A DNA stretch of 64,000 bases from Aldehydirespirator sp965221605 (GCA_965221605.1 CBDCSK010000014.1:496001-560000), one strand, 5' to 3'; positions 1 to 8,278 are shown, numbered from the stretch's first letter. Translations and numbers: made by a program. The notes: generated from the sequence alone by a model not told the origin.

Positions 1-545
1 AGCGACACCGGGAAGTCGGCGCCGCACTCTTCGGCCAGCAGTTCGGCGGCGCGAAGTTCCTGATCGATCGACGCCGGGCTGAATGCGCATGAGACTGCGA
101 TGGCTGAGACCTCCGGTGCGCAGGAGGCGCCGAACCGCCTGACCGCATCCTCGTCAAGGGCAGCGATCGGCGTGCCGTCGTACTCGAACCCGCCCGACAC
201 GATCTCGCTGCGACCGATGACAATGTCCCGAAGGTCCTCGGGCCAGGCTGCGCTGGGCCGCACTCCCAACGACGACGGGGCGGCCAGGCGCAGCACCCCC
301 ACCCGGTCGAGGTCCTGGCGCCGGATGATGGCGTTCGTGGGATGGGTGGTGCCGAGCATCGCCTTGTCCAGCCCGGCTGGGTCGTCCACTTGGGCCAGGA
401 CCGCAGCCACGGCCGACTGGATGCCCCCAATCGGCTCTGGCGTGGTGGCAGTCTTCGTCGCGGCCAGGACCGTGCCGGACGAGTCGACCACGACCGCGTC
501 GGTGTTGGTGCCTCCTACGTCGACGCCGAGCCGCAGTCCGCTCAC
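1..545 (-). CDS. Hydantoinase/oxoprolinase family protein (HyuA-like), N-terminal part, cut by window edge
   Basis: About 181 N-terminal residues are visible. The protein opens with GLRLGVDVGGTNTDAVVVD, the phosphate-binding loop of the hydantoinase A/5-oxoprolinase ASKHA fold, followed by a GTTHPTNAI segment typical of HyuA proteins. Family members hydrolyse hydantoins, 5-oxoproline or N-methylhydantoin with ATP, usually with a partner subunit. The start is a GTG whose bases overlap the TGA of the upstream DUF917 gene by 4 bp (GTGA), so the two are translationally coupled. The rest of the gene lies outside the window, so substrate class cannot be judged. Confidence 0.85.
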   Translation of the reverse strand, partial: MSGLRLGVDVGGTNTDAVVVDSSGTVLAATKTATTPEPIGGIQSAVAAVLAQVDDPAGLDKAMLGTTHPTNAIIRRQDLDRVGVLRLAAPSSLGVRPSAAWPEDLRDIVIGRSEIVSGGFEYDGTPIAALDEDAVRRFGASCAPEVSAIAVSCAFSPASIDQELRAAELLAEECGADFPVS

Positions 546-1642
546 CGCCGGCTCTCCCGGAAGTCGACGTAGTCGATGTCGTACCCGAAGGCTCGGGGCC
601 CGACTAGTTCGAGCATCCCGTCGCGGTGCCACTCAGGTGCGCACGGCATGGCCAGCACGTTGAGCCGCTGCCCGTAGGCGAGGCTCTCGGTGGTGACCGG
701 GTCAGCCGACTCGTTGTCGATCAGGCAGAGCAGGTCGGGCACGGTCACGACCGCCTCGCCCTCCTCGAAGGCGATGAGATTCTCGTTCTGGATCTCGACC
801 CGCATGGTGCGGCTGGTGTCGTCGAGATGCTCGAGAACGACGGTGCCGCGGGCGAAGCCCTCCGTGGTGCGGCGATCTATGTCGATGACCTTGCCGCTGA
901 AGACCAGCTCTGCGTCGGTGTAGTCGAGCAGTTGTTGCCAGGCTCCATCGGTGCCCCGCTTGACGTGGGCGAGGCGCCTTCCGACCTCGGTGCAGTAGGT
1001 CATCGAGCCGCGGATCCCAGCCCGCTGCACGTCAGCCACCGTCATCGGATAGCAACTGATCGCATTGGCCAGGCCGAGTTGAATGACGGCGGCCCGCGCC
1101 AGCGCCTCGGCTGTCTGGTTCGTCGTGGCCTCGAAGACGCACATGTTGCCTTTCTCGTCCGCGATCGACATCGGCGCGGCCAGCAGTCCGTGCAGTGTGA
1201 AGACGGTCATCTCGATCTGGGGAAAGGCGCGCCGCATCCCGTCGGCGTCGACGATCGGCAAGCCCATTTCGACCGCAGTGGCGATCGGCACCAGCGTGTT
1301 GACCCCACCCACCTCGATGGGCATCAGAGCGACAGGCTCCTCGCCCAAGTAGGCGGCCAGAGCCCGGATGCCGGCTCGAAACTCGGTGCCGGCTGGGATC
1401 TTCTCCAGGATTACCGTCGGCGCGCCGATGATGGCAGTGGTCAATAGGCGGCCGTCACTGGGAAGCTCTTCTGGCTCCACCACCTTGGCGGGGCCGTGAT
1501 CTGCGATCGCCTGTTTGACCAGCAGTTTGCCCACATACGGGTCGCCGCCTCCACCGGTTCCCAGCAGGGTCGCGCCTAGAGCGAGATCGTCGATGTCTTC
1601 GATCGTCAACTCTCTCACGGTCCGCCTTCCGGTCAACTCCAC
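542..1642 (-). CDS. DUF917 family protein (hydantoinase-associated)
   Basis: A 366-residue protein with a glycine-rich ATLLGTGGGGDPYVGK segment near residues 28-43 and an overall match to the DUF917 family, whose members sit beside hydantoinase A genes and are often annotated as hydantoinase-like or S-methyl thiohydantoin desulfurase-like. The length is normal for the family and no signal peptide or membrane segment is visible. It overlaps the downstream hydantoinase gene by 4 bp, so both probably act on the same cyclic amide or ureide substrate. The exact substrate cannot be read from sequence. A purine-derived cyclic ureide is a speculative link to the methylpurine-like island at 40-61 kb. 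Confidence 0.85.
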   Translation of the reverse strand: MELTGRRTVRELTIEDIDDLALGATLLGTGGGGDPYVGKLLVKQAIADHGPAKVVEPEELPSDGRLLTTAIIGAPTVILEKIPAGTEFRAGIRALAAYLGEEPVALMPIEVGGVNTLVPIATAVEMGLPIVDADGMRRAFPQIEMTVFTLHGLLAAPMSIADEKGNMCVFEATTNQTAEALARAAVIQLGLANAISCYPMTVADVQRAGIRGSMTYCTEVGRRLAHVKRGTDGAWQQLLDYTDAELVFSGKVIDIDRRTTEGFARGTVVLEHLDDTSRTMRVEIQNENLIAFEEGEAVVTVPDLLCLIDNESADPVTTESLAYGQRLNVLAMPCAPEWHRDGMLELVGPRAFGYDIDYVDFRESRR

Positions 1643-1787
1643 GGTCGTCGGCCTTGATGGACCAACTTAGAAGGCTCGTGCAGGCGGAGCCGATGGGCAT
1701 TTCGCGACCACCGGGAGCTTGCGGTACGCGATCTGCCCTGCGGGTGTACGGCGCGCCGCTACTCGGCAGCGGAATCGACGGTCCGCG

Positions 1788-2177
1788 CTACCAGAGCACT
1801 TGGACCGGGAAGTCCCCGAACACCTCGTCCCTAGTGACGAGGGTGAGCGATTCCAGCTCAGCCTGGGCGGCCAGCATCCGGTCGAACGGGTCGCGGTGCT
1901 CGTTCGGATAGCTGCCGGCGCGCAGGCCGTGGCGGTGGGTCAAGGGAAGGTGGCGAAGATCGGCGGCCCTTGCCAGTTCGTCGAATCTGGGGACCATGTC
2001 CCTGTATGACTCCAAACGACCCAGACGCACCTTGGTGGCGATCTCCCAGGCGCTGGCCGCGCTCACGAAGACCGTTGCGTCCGCATTTGAGAGCGCCTCG
2101 CGGGCACGGGGCGGCAGCGACGCCTCCTCGGACCACCACCACAGCAGCGCGTGTGTGTCGAGTAGGAGCCTCGTCAT
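1788..2177 (-). CDS. vapC: PIN-domain ribonuclease toxin, VapC type
   Basis: A 129-residue PIN-domain protein. The acidic metal-binding set is visible: D7 in LLLDTHALLW, E45 in SAWEIATK, D96/D99 in the DPFDRMLAAQA segment and D117 in VTRDEVF. This is the layout of type II toxin RNases of the 'DTHALLW' subgroup (COG3744). It overlaps the upstream antitoxin by 4 bp, the standard toxin-antitoxin arrangement. The predicted activity is Mg-dependent cleavage of specific RNA when the antitoxin is lost. The RNA target is unknown. Confidence 0.93.
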   Translation of the reverse strand: MTRLLLDTHALLWWWSEEASLPPRAREALSNADATVFVSAASAWEIATKVRLGRLESYRDMVPRFDELARAADLRHLPLTHRHGLRAGSYPNEHRDPFDRMLAAQAELESLTLVTRDEVFGDFPVQVLW

Positions 2178-2416
2178 CTGCCTTCCCAGGCCCTGAGCTC
2201 CTCCTCGGGCAGCGACTCGAAGAACTCGGGCCCGACGACCAGGCCCGGGAGTTGCCCGCCGCGACGGCGCTTCGGGGCGAGCGGCATGAGCCTGGCGTAG
2301 GGCTTGCCCGCTTTGGCCAGGATGATCTCCTCTCCTGCGTGCGCCCGCTCCAGAAGCCTCGACAAGTGGGTCTTGGCCTCATGGACATTAACTATTTCCG
2401 GTTCAGTCACAATCAT
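2174..2416 (-). CDS. Antitoxin of the Phd/YefM family
   Basis: An 80-residue protein with the Phd/YefM N-terminal DNA-binding fold: IVNVHEAKTHLSRLLERA, then GEEIILAKAGKPYARL at residues 29-44. The C-terminus (PEFFESLPEEELRAWEGR) is the acidic segment that normally wraps the toxin. The ATG is preceded by an ATAGGAGA ribosome site. It is the first gene of the operon with vapC. Antitoxins of this family autoregulate by binding palindromes upstream; a nested inverted repeat at 2500-2520 is the best candidate. Confidence 0.92.
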   Translation of the reverse strand: MIVTEPEIVNVHEAKTHLSRLLERAHAGEEIILAKAGKPYARLMPLAPKRRRGGQLPGLVVGPEFFESLPEEELRAWEGR

Positions 2417-2499
2417 TCTCCTATGATACCCGTCTGGATGAGAACCGCGGTGCCTGCTTTGACTGCGATCGATCCGACGCAGATCTCAGTCTACTGGAC

Positions 2500-2520
2500 T
2501 TAGTCTGAAGACTAGACTAA
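2500..2520. promoter_or_regulatory. Nested inverted repeat, candidate antitoxin operator
   Basis: TTAGTCT-N7-AGACTAA is a perfect 7-bp inverted repeat. Nested in it is a second perfect one, TAGTCT-GA-AGACTA (2501-2514), and another AGTCT lies at 2488-2492. It sits 84 bp upstream of the antitoxin ATG, between it and the 3' end of putA. It could be an antitoxin operator or a structured element after putA; sequence alone does not decide. Confidence 0.45.
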
Positions 2521-2555
2521 TCTTCGGGTGCCAGGACCGCCGCCACAGGCGAGGG

Positions 2556-5500
2556 CTAGAGGATGTTGCCGTAGCGGTGGGTGGTGCGGGTGATGGACTG
2601 CTCGCGCAGGTAGTGGAGCAGCTCGATCCGACCCTCGGCGGTGACCGGGTCGTCGGCGACGTGGATTCCGGCTTCGTTGGCTGCGGCTCGCAGCTCGGGG
2701 CTGCACGTTCCGACGACTCGCACGCGCTGGACGTCGAGCGATCCGAGCCGATGCGTGAAGTCGGCGCCGGTCTCCTCGGGGGCGTGGGACTCGACGAGGG
2801 TGACGTTGCAGCGGCGGGCTGCGGTCCGGACCCGGGCGACGTCTCGGAGCCTGGCGTCGGCCTCGGCCCGCAGCGCGACACTCCGCAGCGGCCGGTAGCG
2901 GAAGACGTTGGACTCGCAGAACAGCCCGGACGGGTCGTGCTCGACACCGAACTCTGTGCGCCACGCGGCCTCGTCGCCGGCTCGGGCCGTTTCGAGCCAT
3001 TGGTCGTCGCTGAGGCCGGCCTCGACCGGGTGCCAGGTCCCGAGCCGGGCCACGTAGTTGGGGCCGCCCGCCTTGGTGCCGGGACCGACGGAGGACCGCT
3101 TCCAGCCGCCGAAGGGCTGGCGGCGCACGATGGCTCCGGTCGTGCCCCGGTTGATGTAGGCGTTGCCCACCTCCACCGCGTCGCTCCACCGGCCGATCTC
3201 GGCGGGGTCCAGGGTGTGGATGCCGCCGGTGAGCCCGTAGGCGGTGGCGTTCTGGACGGCGATGGCCTCGTCGAGGGTCCCGGCCGGCATCAGGCCCAGA
3301 ACCGGGCCGAAGCACTCCGTCTGGTGGAACCATGAGCCGGGTCGCACGCCCAGGCGCACCCCGGGGGTCCAGGTCGCGGTGTCGATACGGCGGGGTTCGA
3401 CCAGCCACTCCTCGCCGTCGTCGAGGCGGGTGAGGGCTCGCAGCAGCTTGCCCTCGGGCTCGTCGATGGTCGGCCCCACAGTGGTGGACAGCTCTGTGCT
3501 GGGGCCGACCTCGAGGCCGGTCACCGCGTCGACAAGCTGGCGGCGCAGCCGGGGCGAGTCGTAGGCGTCGCCCACGCAGACGGCGAGGCTGGCGGCCGAG
3601 CACTTCTGGCCCGAGTGCCCGAACGCAGATGCCACCAGATCGGCCACGGCCAGGTCGATGTCGGCGTTGGGGGTGATCACCATGGCGTTCTTGCCCGAGG
3701 TCTCCGCGAGCAGGCGCATGGCGGGCTTCCATGACAGGAACATCCGCGCCGTGTCATAGGCCCCGGTCAAGATCACGGCATGCACATCGGAATGTGTGAC
3801 CAGGTGCCGGCCCACATCGTCGTCGGGAGTACGTATGAGGCCGACCAGGCCTGGCGGGACACCGGCAGCCCAGCAGCACTGGGCCACGATCTCGGCACAG
3901 CCGGGCGTTTCCGGCGCGGGCTTGAGGATGGCGGCGTTGCCGGCGGCCAGCGCCGCGAAGACCCCGCCGGAGGGGATGGCCACCGGGAAGTTCCACGGCG
4001 GCACCACCAGCACCACCCCGAACGGCTCGAACCGGGCCGGCTGCGGGCTGCCGAGCTCCAGGGCCTGCTGGCCGTACCAGCGGGCGAAGTCGATGGCCTC
4101 GGACACTTCGGGGTCGGCCTCGGCGACGGTCTTGCGGCCCTCGTGGACCATGGCCGCCACCAGGTCGCCCCGCCTGCGGGCCAGCTCGTCCGCCACGAGC
4201 CACAGCAGGTCCCGGCGCTCGGCCGGCGAGCGGGCGGCCCAGGCCGGCTGCGCGGCCGCGGCCGCCTCCACAGTCCGGTCCACTGCCGCGGCCTCGCGGG
4301 TGAGCGCGGCCGCCGGCCCGCTCCATGCCCTGGAGACGATGTCGCGGGCCCAGGCCCGGTTCGGGGCCAGCACCGGGTCGGTGTCGGGCTCGTTGAAGAA
4401 GCCGGCCGCCGGGTCGGCGGGCTCCGGCGGGCGGCGACGGTCCTGGCGGCGGCGCGGGGACCGCCCGACCGACCACCTCCCGGCGACCGAGGCCCGGAAC
4501 TTGGTCGCCTCGGACTCGAAGGCGGCGCTACCGGGCTTCAGTCCGAACAGGTGGTGGATGAAGTTCTCGTCGGAGGCGTTCTCCTCCAGGCGGCGGAACA
4601 GGTAGGCGATGGCCACGTCGAAGTCCTCGGTGGCCACCGCGGGCGTGTACAGCAGCACCTCCCTGTCCGCGGAGCGGAGCTGTTCGGCCTGACCGGGCGC
4701 CATGCCTTCGAGCATCTCGAACCCCACCCGGTCACGGACTCCGCGCCGTCCGGCCAGCAGGTCGGCCCAGGCCACGTCGAAGAGGTTGTGGCTGGCCACA
4801 CCGATACGCACTGAGGCGGTGTGTTCGGGGGTCAGCATCCAGTCGAGACAGCGCTTGAAGTTGGCGTCGGTCTCGGCCTTGGTCCCGTATGGCGACTGCG
4901 GCCAGCCCCGCATGGAGGCCTCCACCCGCTCCATGGCCAGGTTCGCGCCCTTCACCAGCCGGATCTTGATCGAGGCCCGGCGGCGACCCTCGGCGACCAG
5001 GCCGTTGTGCCAGTCCACGAGGTCCACCAGCGTGTCGAAGCAGTCGGGCAGGTACGCCTGCAGCGCGATGCCGGCGTCGAGGGTCGCGAACTCGGGCTCC
5101 TCCAGCAGGCGGCGGAAGGCGTCCACGGTCAGCTCCAGGTCGTGGTACTCCTCCATGTCGAGATTGATGAACGTCGCCGGCGAAGCGGACGCGGCCGCTC
5201 GAAGCAGGGGGCGGAGAGCCTCGCTGATCCGGTGCAGCGAGCCGTCGAAGTCCCACGGGTTGAGTTGCGACACTACCGCCGACACCTTGACCGACACGTA
5301 GTCGACATCGGGCTGGGCAAGGGTGTCGAGCACTTCCCGGTGCCGGCGTCGGGCCTCGGCCTCGCCCAGGACGGCCTCCCCCAGCATGCTCACGTTCAGC
5401 GAATAACCCCGCGCGGCACGGGTCTCCAGATGGGCTGACAGCCGCTCCGGCTCGGAATCGACGACCAGGTGGCCCACGAGGGCCCTCATGCGGCGCTGGG

Positions 5501-5846
5501 CGATCGGCATCACCAGTCGCGGCATCCGAGGTCCGAGCCGCGCTCCCAGCCGTAGCAGCAGCCGGTCCAGCGGCGACAGGAACGCGGGCAGCCGCGCCTC
5601 GGCCACCAGGGCCGTCAGCTGGCCCGCGGCGACCGCGGGATCCTCGGGCCGGATCACGCGGTCGACGAACCGCATGGCGAAGGCGGTGGCCTGCGGGTCC
5701 GTCACCACCCCCGACAGACGCCGGGTCGCGGCGCCGTCCCGCCCGGACGTCGACGGCCCCGGTGGCGCCAGCCATCCCGTGACACGGGCCACAGCCTCCT
5801 CGGCCAGCAGATCGGCGCCGCGGGTGTGGCGGTTCACGCCCTGCAC
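2556..5846 (-). CDS. putA: Bifunctional proline dehydrogenase / L-glutamate gamma-semialdehyde dehydrogenase
   Basis: A 1096-residue fusion that oxidises proline to glutamate. The N-terminal half (about residues 20-450) is the FAD-dependent proline dehydrogenase barrel, with RRASIKIRLVKGANL and a C-terminal YLFRRLEENASDENF motif. The second half is an aldehyde dehydrogenase: general-base Glu in LLAETSGKNAM (about residue 714) and catalytic Cys in HSGQKCSAASLAV (about residue 748). The last ~120 residues form a small extra C-terminal domain. There is no N-terminal ribbon-helix-helix, so this PutA is not its own repressor. The divergent Lrp/AsnC gene is a likely proline- or amino-acid-responsive regulator. 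It is flanked by a VapBC pair at the 3' side. Confidence 0.95.
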   Translation of the reverse strand: MQGVNRHTRGADLLAEEAVARVTGWLAPPGPSTSGRDGAATRRLSGVVTDPQATAFAMRFVDRVIRPEDPAVAAGQLTALVAEARLPAFLSPLDRLLLRLGARLGPRMPRLVMPIAQRRMRALVGHLVVDSEPERLSAHLETRAARGYSLNVSMLGEAVLGEAEARRRHREVLDTLAQPDVDYVSVKVSAVVSQLNPWDFDGSLHRISEALRPLLRAAASASPATFINLDMEEYHDLELTVDAFRRLLEEPEFATLDAGIALQAYLPDCFDTLVDLVDWHNGLVAEGRRRASIKIRLVKGANLAMERVEASMRGWPQSPYGTKAETDANFKRCLDWMLTPEHTASVRIGVASHNLFDVAWADLLAGRRGVRDRVGFEMLEGMAPGQAEQLRSADREVLLYTPAVATEDFDVAIAYLFRRLEENASDENFIHHLFGLKPGSAAFESEATKFRASVAGRWSVGRSPRRRQDRRRPPEPADPAAGFFNEPDTDPVLAPNRAWARDIVSRAWSGPAAALTREAAAVDRTVEAAAAAQPAWAARSPAERRDLLWLVADELARRRGDLVAAMVHEGRKTVAEADPEVSEAIDFARWYGQQALELGSPQPARFEPFGVVLVVPPWNFPVAIPSGGVFAALAAGNAAILKPAPETPGCAEIVAQCCWAAGVPPGLVGLIRTPDDDVGRHLVTHSDVHAVILTGAYDTARMFLSWKPAMRLLAETSGKNAMVITPNADIDLAVADLVASAFGHSGQKCSAASLAVCVGDAYDSPRLRRQLVDAVTGLEVGPSTELSTTVGPTIDEPEGKLLRALTRLDDGEEWLVEPRRIDTATWTPGVRLGVRPGSWFHQTECFGPVLGLMPAGTLDEAIAVQNATAYGLTGGIHTLDPAEIGRWSDAVEVGNAYINRGTTGAIVRRQPFGGWKRSSVGPGTKAGGPNYVARLGTWHPVEAGLSDDQWLETARAGDEAAWRTEFGVEHDPSGLFCESNVFRYRPLRSVALRAEADARLRDVARVRTAARRCNVTLVESHAPEETGADFTHRLGSLDVQRVRVVGTCSPELRAAANEAGIHVADDPVTAEGRIELLHYLREQSITRTTHRYGNIL

Positions 5847-6151
5847 GTTCCTTCCTGCCGCGAGACCCTCGCTTCAGCGTGCCGGCCCATGATCGCACGA
5901 ATCGACCGCCGGGGACATAGCAATCGGGTGAACGAATCGGCGGCGATTGTGCAACTCGCAGCGAGAGACCCGGCCGGTCTTCAGGTGGTCGAGACTGAAG
6001 GTGGCTCGGGCCGCCGAGGATGCATCGGGCGCCACGCAGAGGGCCCGGCATCTAATATCAGCTATTATATTCCAGTGAATTTCGGTGCGCCTCGCGGGCT
6101 GTGCCCTGCCCGACCGGGGGATAACACCGATGGCATTTGCTGGTTTGTAAC
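5847..6151. other. Intergenic region between divergent putA and the Lrp-type regulator
   Basis: This 305-bp spacer holds no convincing open frame. Most of it has the GC-rich composition of the genome, except an abrupt AT-rich island at about 6050-6075 that contains an inverted repeat (see separate entry). It must hold the putA promoter and the promoter of the regulator gene. Nothing else was recognised in it. Confidence 0.6.
6054..6071. promoter_or_regulatory. AT-rich inverted repeat, candidate Lrp/AsnC operator
   Basis: AATAT-N8-ATATT is a perfect inverted repeat inside a short AT-rich stretch, very unlike the surrounding DNA. It lies about 80 bp upstream of the regulator ATG in the putA/regulator divergent spacer. 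AT-rich palindromes of this kind are typical binding sites for Lrp/AsnC proteins, so autoregulation and control of putA is a reasonable inference. Confidence 0.45.
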
Positions 6152-6625
6152 ATGATCACCGTGCAGTTGGACGACATCGATCGCAACATTGTTCGGACTC
6201 TGCAAGAGGACGGCCGGATCAGCTACAGCGACATCTCCAAGGCCGTGGGCGTGAGTGCCGGGACCGTCCGGAACCGGATCAATCTGATGCGCTCCTCGGG
6301 GATCCTGTCCGTCAACGTCCGGCTCGATCCCAGCCTCTCCGGTCTCGGGATCCACGCAACCCTGCTGCTCAAGGTCCGGCCCGGTCAGCTGGTCGAGGTG
6401 GCCGACGCGCTCTCCGGCCTGGAGGAAGCCGGCTACGTGGCCACGCTGGCGGGCGCCTACGACGTGGTCGCCGACGTCTTCTGCCGCGACATCGCCCATC
6501 TGCGTCTGCTGATCCACGACAAGGTGCAGCAGATCGATGGCGTGGTCGAAGTGACGACGAACCTGGTCACCCAGAACAAGCATCCGATCAGCCAGGACAT
6601 CGCCACGCTCGCGCCGCCTAGATGA
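6152..6625 (+). CDS. Lrp/AsnC family transcriptional regulator, 3' end formed by an insertion sequence
   Basis: A 157-residue protein with the family's two domains: an N-terminal helix-turn-helix (DDIDRNIVRTLQEDGRIS, then SAGTVRNRINLM) and a C-terminal RAM ligand domain (GAYDVVADVFCRDIAHL). The ATG at 6152 is chosen over an in-frame TTG at 6137 because the protein then begins just before the conserved LDDIDRNI. It is divergent from putA, the usual position of a proline-responsive PutR-type regulator. Its last codon (AGA) and stop (TGA) lie inside the left end of the adjacent IS982 element, so the C-terminus was reshaped by insertion. The length is still normal, so it is probably functional. 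Confidence 0.88.
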   Translation: MITVQLDDIDRNIVRTLQEDGRISYSDISKAVGVSAGTVRNRINLMRSSGILSVNVRLDPSLSGLGIHATLLLKVRPGQLVEVADALSGLEEAGYVATLAGAYDVVADVFCRDIAHLRLLIHDKVQQIDGVVEVTTNLVTQNKHPISQDIATLAPPR

Positions 6626-6640
6626 GTAGTTCCAAGGGGT
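6618..6640 (+). repeat. IS982 left terminal inverted repeat
   Basis: 23 bp matching the reverse complement of 7637-7659 at 22 of 23 positions. It contains the stop codon of the upstream Lrp-type gene (TGA at 6623-6625). Confidence 0.85.
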
Positions 6641-7548
6641 TAGTGGTCGTAGGCGGTGAGGCTGCGGGCGGGGCCGGGTTGTTGGGTGGTTTGGTTGTGC
6701 CAGATTGCTGCGGTGAGGGCGAGGAGCCGTTGCAGGACGCGCGCGGCGACGCCTGGTCTGGTGCGGCCGTGGTGGCGTTCGAGGCCGAGTTGGGCTTTGA
6801 GGGTCTGGTTGATGGACTCGATGATCTGGCGCAGCGGGCGCAGGAACTGTCGCCCGGGTCGGGGCGGCTCGCCTTTGGCGGCGGGCCGGATGAGTGTGAC
6901 GCCGGCGGCGTTGAGGGCGGCTTCGAAGGCTGCTGAGCGGTATCCCTTGTCGGCGATGAGAGTCTGGCCCGCCCGGGCGATCCCGGCTCTGGCGATCATC
7001 TCGAGGCAGGTGTCGCGCTCGTCGTCTCCGGCTGCGGTGAGCGCGTACGCGACCGGCAGTCCCGCCGGTGTGGTGATGAGGTGCAGGCGCAGCCCCCAGA
7101 ACCACCGCGAGTGCGAGGCGCAGTAGCCGTAGGCGGCCCATCCTGCGAGGTCGGAGCGCTGCTGGGTGCTTCGGCTGCGGCCGCACTCGACAGGCGTGGA
7201 GTCCACCAGCCACACGTCGTCGTGCCACATCGGGCACTCCCGCGCCAGCGCCGCGATCACGTGGCGCATCATCTCGCCGGCCCGGCGCAGCCGCTTGTTG
7301 TAGCCGCTGCGCTGGGGCACATAGGGGAACCACGGCCCCAGGTGCGCTCTGGCGTAGCGGACGAAGCGGGCCTCAGAGTCGAAGCCCAGCAGCGCCTGAA
7401 GCACCGCCAGCGTGACCAGCTCCGCGTCCGACAGCGCAGGCGCGATCCCCACCGCGGGCCGAAGCGGCGCCCACTGCGGGTTCGCCGCCAACAAATCGTC
7501 GATCCGCACATACAGTGCAGTCGCGAGGGTGTCCAAGTCCGGGTTCAT
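6640..7548 (-). CDS. IS982 family transposase
   Basis: A 302-residue DDE transposase. The IS982 signatures are visible: LSDAELVTLAVLQ near the N-terminus, WLVDSTPVECGRS with the first catalytic Asp, GYCASHSRWFWGLRLHLI, LIADKGYRS with the second Asp, and REQ/RQ-type C-terminal QIIESINQTLKAQLGLERH with the final Glu. The ATG at 7548 is chosen because it has a GGAGG site about 9 nt upstream and matches the family N-terminus MNPDLDTL. No frameshift or internal stop is present, so the element may still move. Confidence 0.93.
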   Translation of the reverse strand: MNPDLDTLATALYVRIDDLLAANPQWAPLRPAVGIAPALSDAELVTLAVLQALLGFDSEARFVRYARAHLGPWFPYVPQRSGYNKRLRRAGEMMRHVIAALARECPMWHDDVWLVDSTPVECGRSRSTQQRSDLAGWAAYGYCASHSRWFWGLRLHLITTPAGLPVAYALTAAGDDERDTCLEMIARAGIARAGQTLIADKGYRSAAFEAALNAAGVTLIRPAAKGEPPRPGRQFLRPLRQIIESINQTLKAQLGLERHHGRTRPGVAARVLQRLLALTAAIWHNQTTQQPGPARSLTAYDH

Positions 7549-7636
7549 GCCGAGATCCTCCAAGATCGGGGCTTGTTGACAGCCCAGATCTTGGACACCC
7601 TCAAACCCAACGACGCGGACCCACCACCACCCCCGC

Positions 7637-7659
7637 ACCCCTTGGAACTACTCGTCTAG
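7637..7659 (-). repeat. IS982 right terminal inverted repeat
   Basis: Partner of 6618-6640, with one mismatch in 23 bp. It lies about 90 bp upstream of the transposase ATG. Confidence 0.85.
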
Positions 7660-7706
7660 ACGCTTCTGAGGGCCGTGGTCCACTCCGGCCGCTGACACAC
7701 CCCGGG

Positions 7707-7967
7707 TCACGCTTGAGGGGGATCCGCCTCGACGATCGCAGTGACAGTCTTTCGGCCGAGGCCGGACGCCTCGGCAATCTGTCGCAGCGAAGCACCGACG
7801 CGATGGGCGGTGCGGATCATGTCGTCGCGGATCGCGATCTCCCTGCCGGCCCGCTCGGCGCTCAAGCCGACCACGGCAAGTGCAGTATTGACCTCATAGT
7901 CGAGCCCGGACCGGTACTTCTCCATTCTCGCGATCGCGGCGGACACTTCAGCTTCGGTGTAGCTCAT
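7707..7967 (-). CDS. Small helix-turn-helix protein, second gene of a two-gene module
   Basis: An 86-residue protein not assigned to a named family. The first ~50 residues look helical (EAEVSAAIARMEKYRSG, then IAIRDDMIRTAHRVG). The C-terminal third is a resolvase/sigma-type helix-turn-helix, GASLRQIAEASGLGRKTV. Its ATG overlaps the stop of the 53-codon upstream gene (ATGA), so the two are coupled. Such short coupled pairs behind a palindromic promoter resemble toxin-antitoxin or regulatory modules, but no known toxin fold is recognisable. It sits between an IS982 element and an IS1380 remnant. Confidence 0.7.
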   Translation of the reverse strand: MSYTEAEVSAAIARMEKYRSGLDYEVNTALAVVGLSAERAGREIAIRDDMIRTAHRVGASLRQIAEASGLGRKTVTAIVEADPPQA

Positions 7968-8125
7968 TTCTCCTCCCGCAAGCCGGCAGCCAGCTTGTCG
8001 CGGATGCCCAGCAGCGTCGCGACTCGCGGCGACAGATCGCCGGCCGCCTCGGCGACATTGAGATGAGCGACGACCATCCCCAGCAGCTCCAGTGCCTCGA
8101 TCCGTTCCAACTCAACGCCAACCAT
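7964..8125 (-). CDS. Small hypothetical protein (53 aa), first gene of a two-gene module
   Basis: The frame starts MVGVELERIEALELLG and ends AAGLREEK. It is rich in Leu, Glu and Ala and probably forms two or three helices. It is accepted as real because it ends in a 4-bp ATGA overlap with the downstream HTH gene and starts directly next to two operator-like repeats. No domain is recognised. By analogy with toxin-antitoxin operons it could be either partner. Confidence 0.55.
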   Translation of the reverse strand: MVGVELERIEALELLGMVVAHLNVAEAAGDLSPRVATLLGIRDKLAAGLREEK

Positions 8126-8126
8126 T

Positions 8127-8162
8127 GGCCCGAATTGTACCATCTATGGTCCGAATCGGACC
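8127..8162. promoter_or_regulatory. Two related 15-bp operator-like repeats upstream of the small two-gene module
   Basis: GGTCCGAATCGGACC (8148-8162) is a perfect palindrome around one central base. GGCCCGAATTGTACC (8127-8141) matches it at 12 of 15 positions. The copies start 21 bp apart, two helical turns, so a dimeric repressor could bind both on one face. The proximal copy ends immediately before the start codon at 8125, as expected for autoregulation. Confidence 0.6.
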
Positions 8163-8278
8163 AGCAGCTACAGGAGCCTGCCGGTTTCATTCCGCAGCAA
8201 TGGAGTTCCATTCCAGCGCTGAAACCCGCCCAAGCAAGTAGGTATCGACTAAGTGCTCGTCACACCCTGCCAATATGA

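Larger units (their letters stand above)
6618..7659 (-). mobile_element. Complete IS982-family insertion sequence (~1.04 kb)
   Basis: A single transposase gene is bounded by 23-bp terminal inverted repeats at 6618-6640 and 7637-7659 that differ at one position (CTAGA[T/C]GAG...GGGGT). No clear direct target duplication flanks the ends (GCGCCGC on the left, ACGCTTC on the right), so the insertion may be old or one flank may have recombined. The transposase frame is intact. The left end overlaps the 3' end of the Lrp gene. Confidence 0.85.

Noticed and set aside
6611..7666. Target-site duplication of the IS982 element
   Set aside because: Flanks GCGCCGC and ACGCTTC do not match, and shifting the IS boundary by a few bases gives only 2-3 bp of identity, which is not significant.
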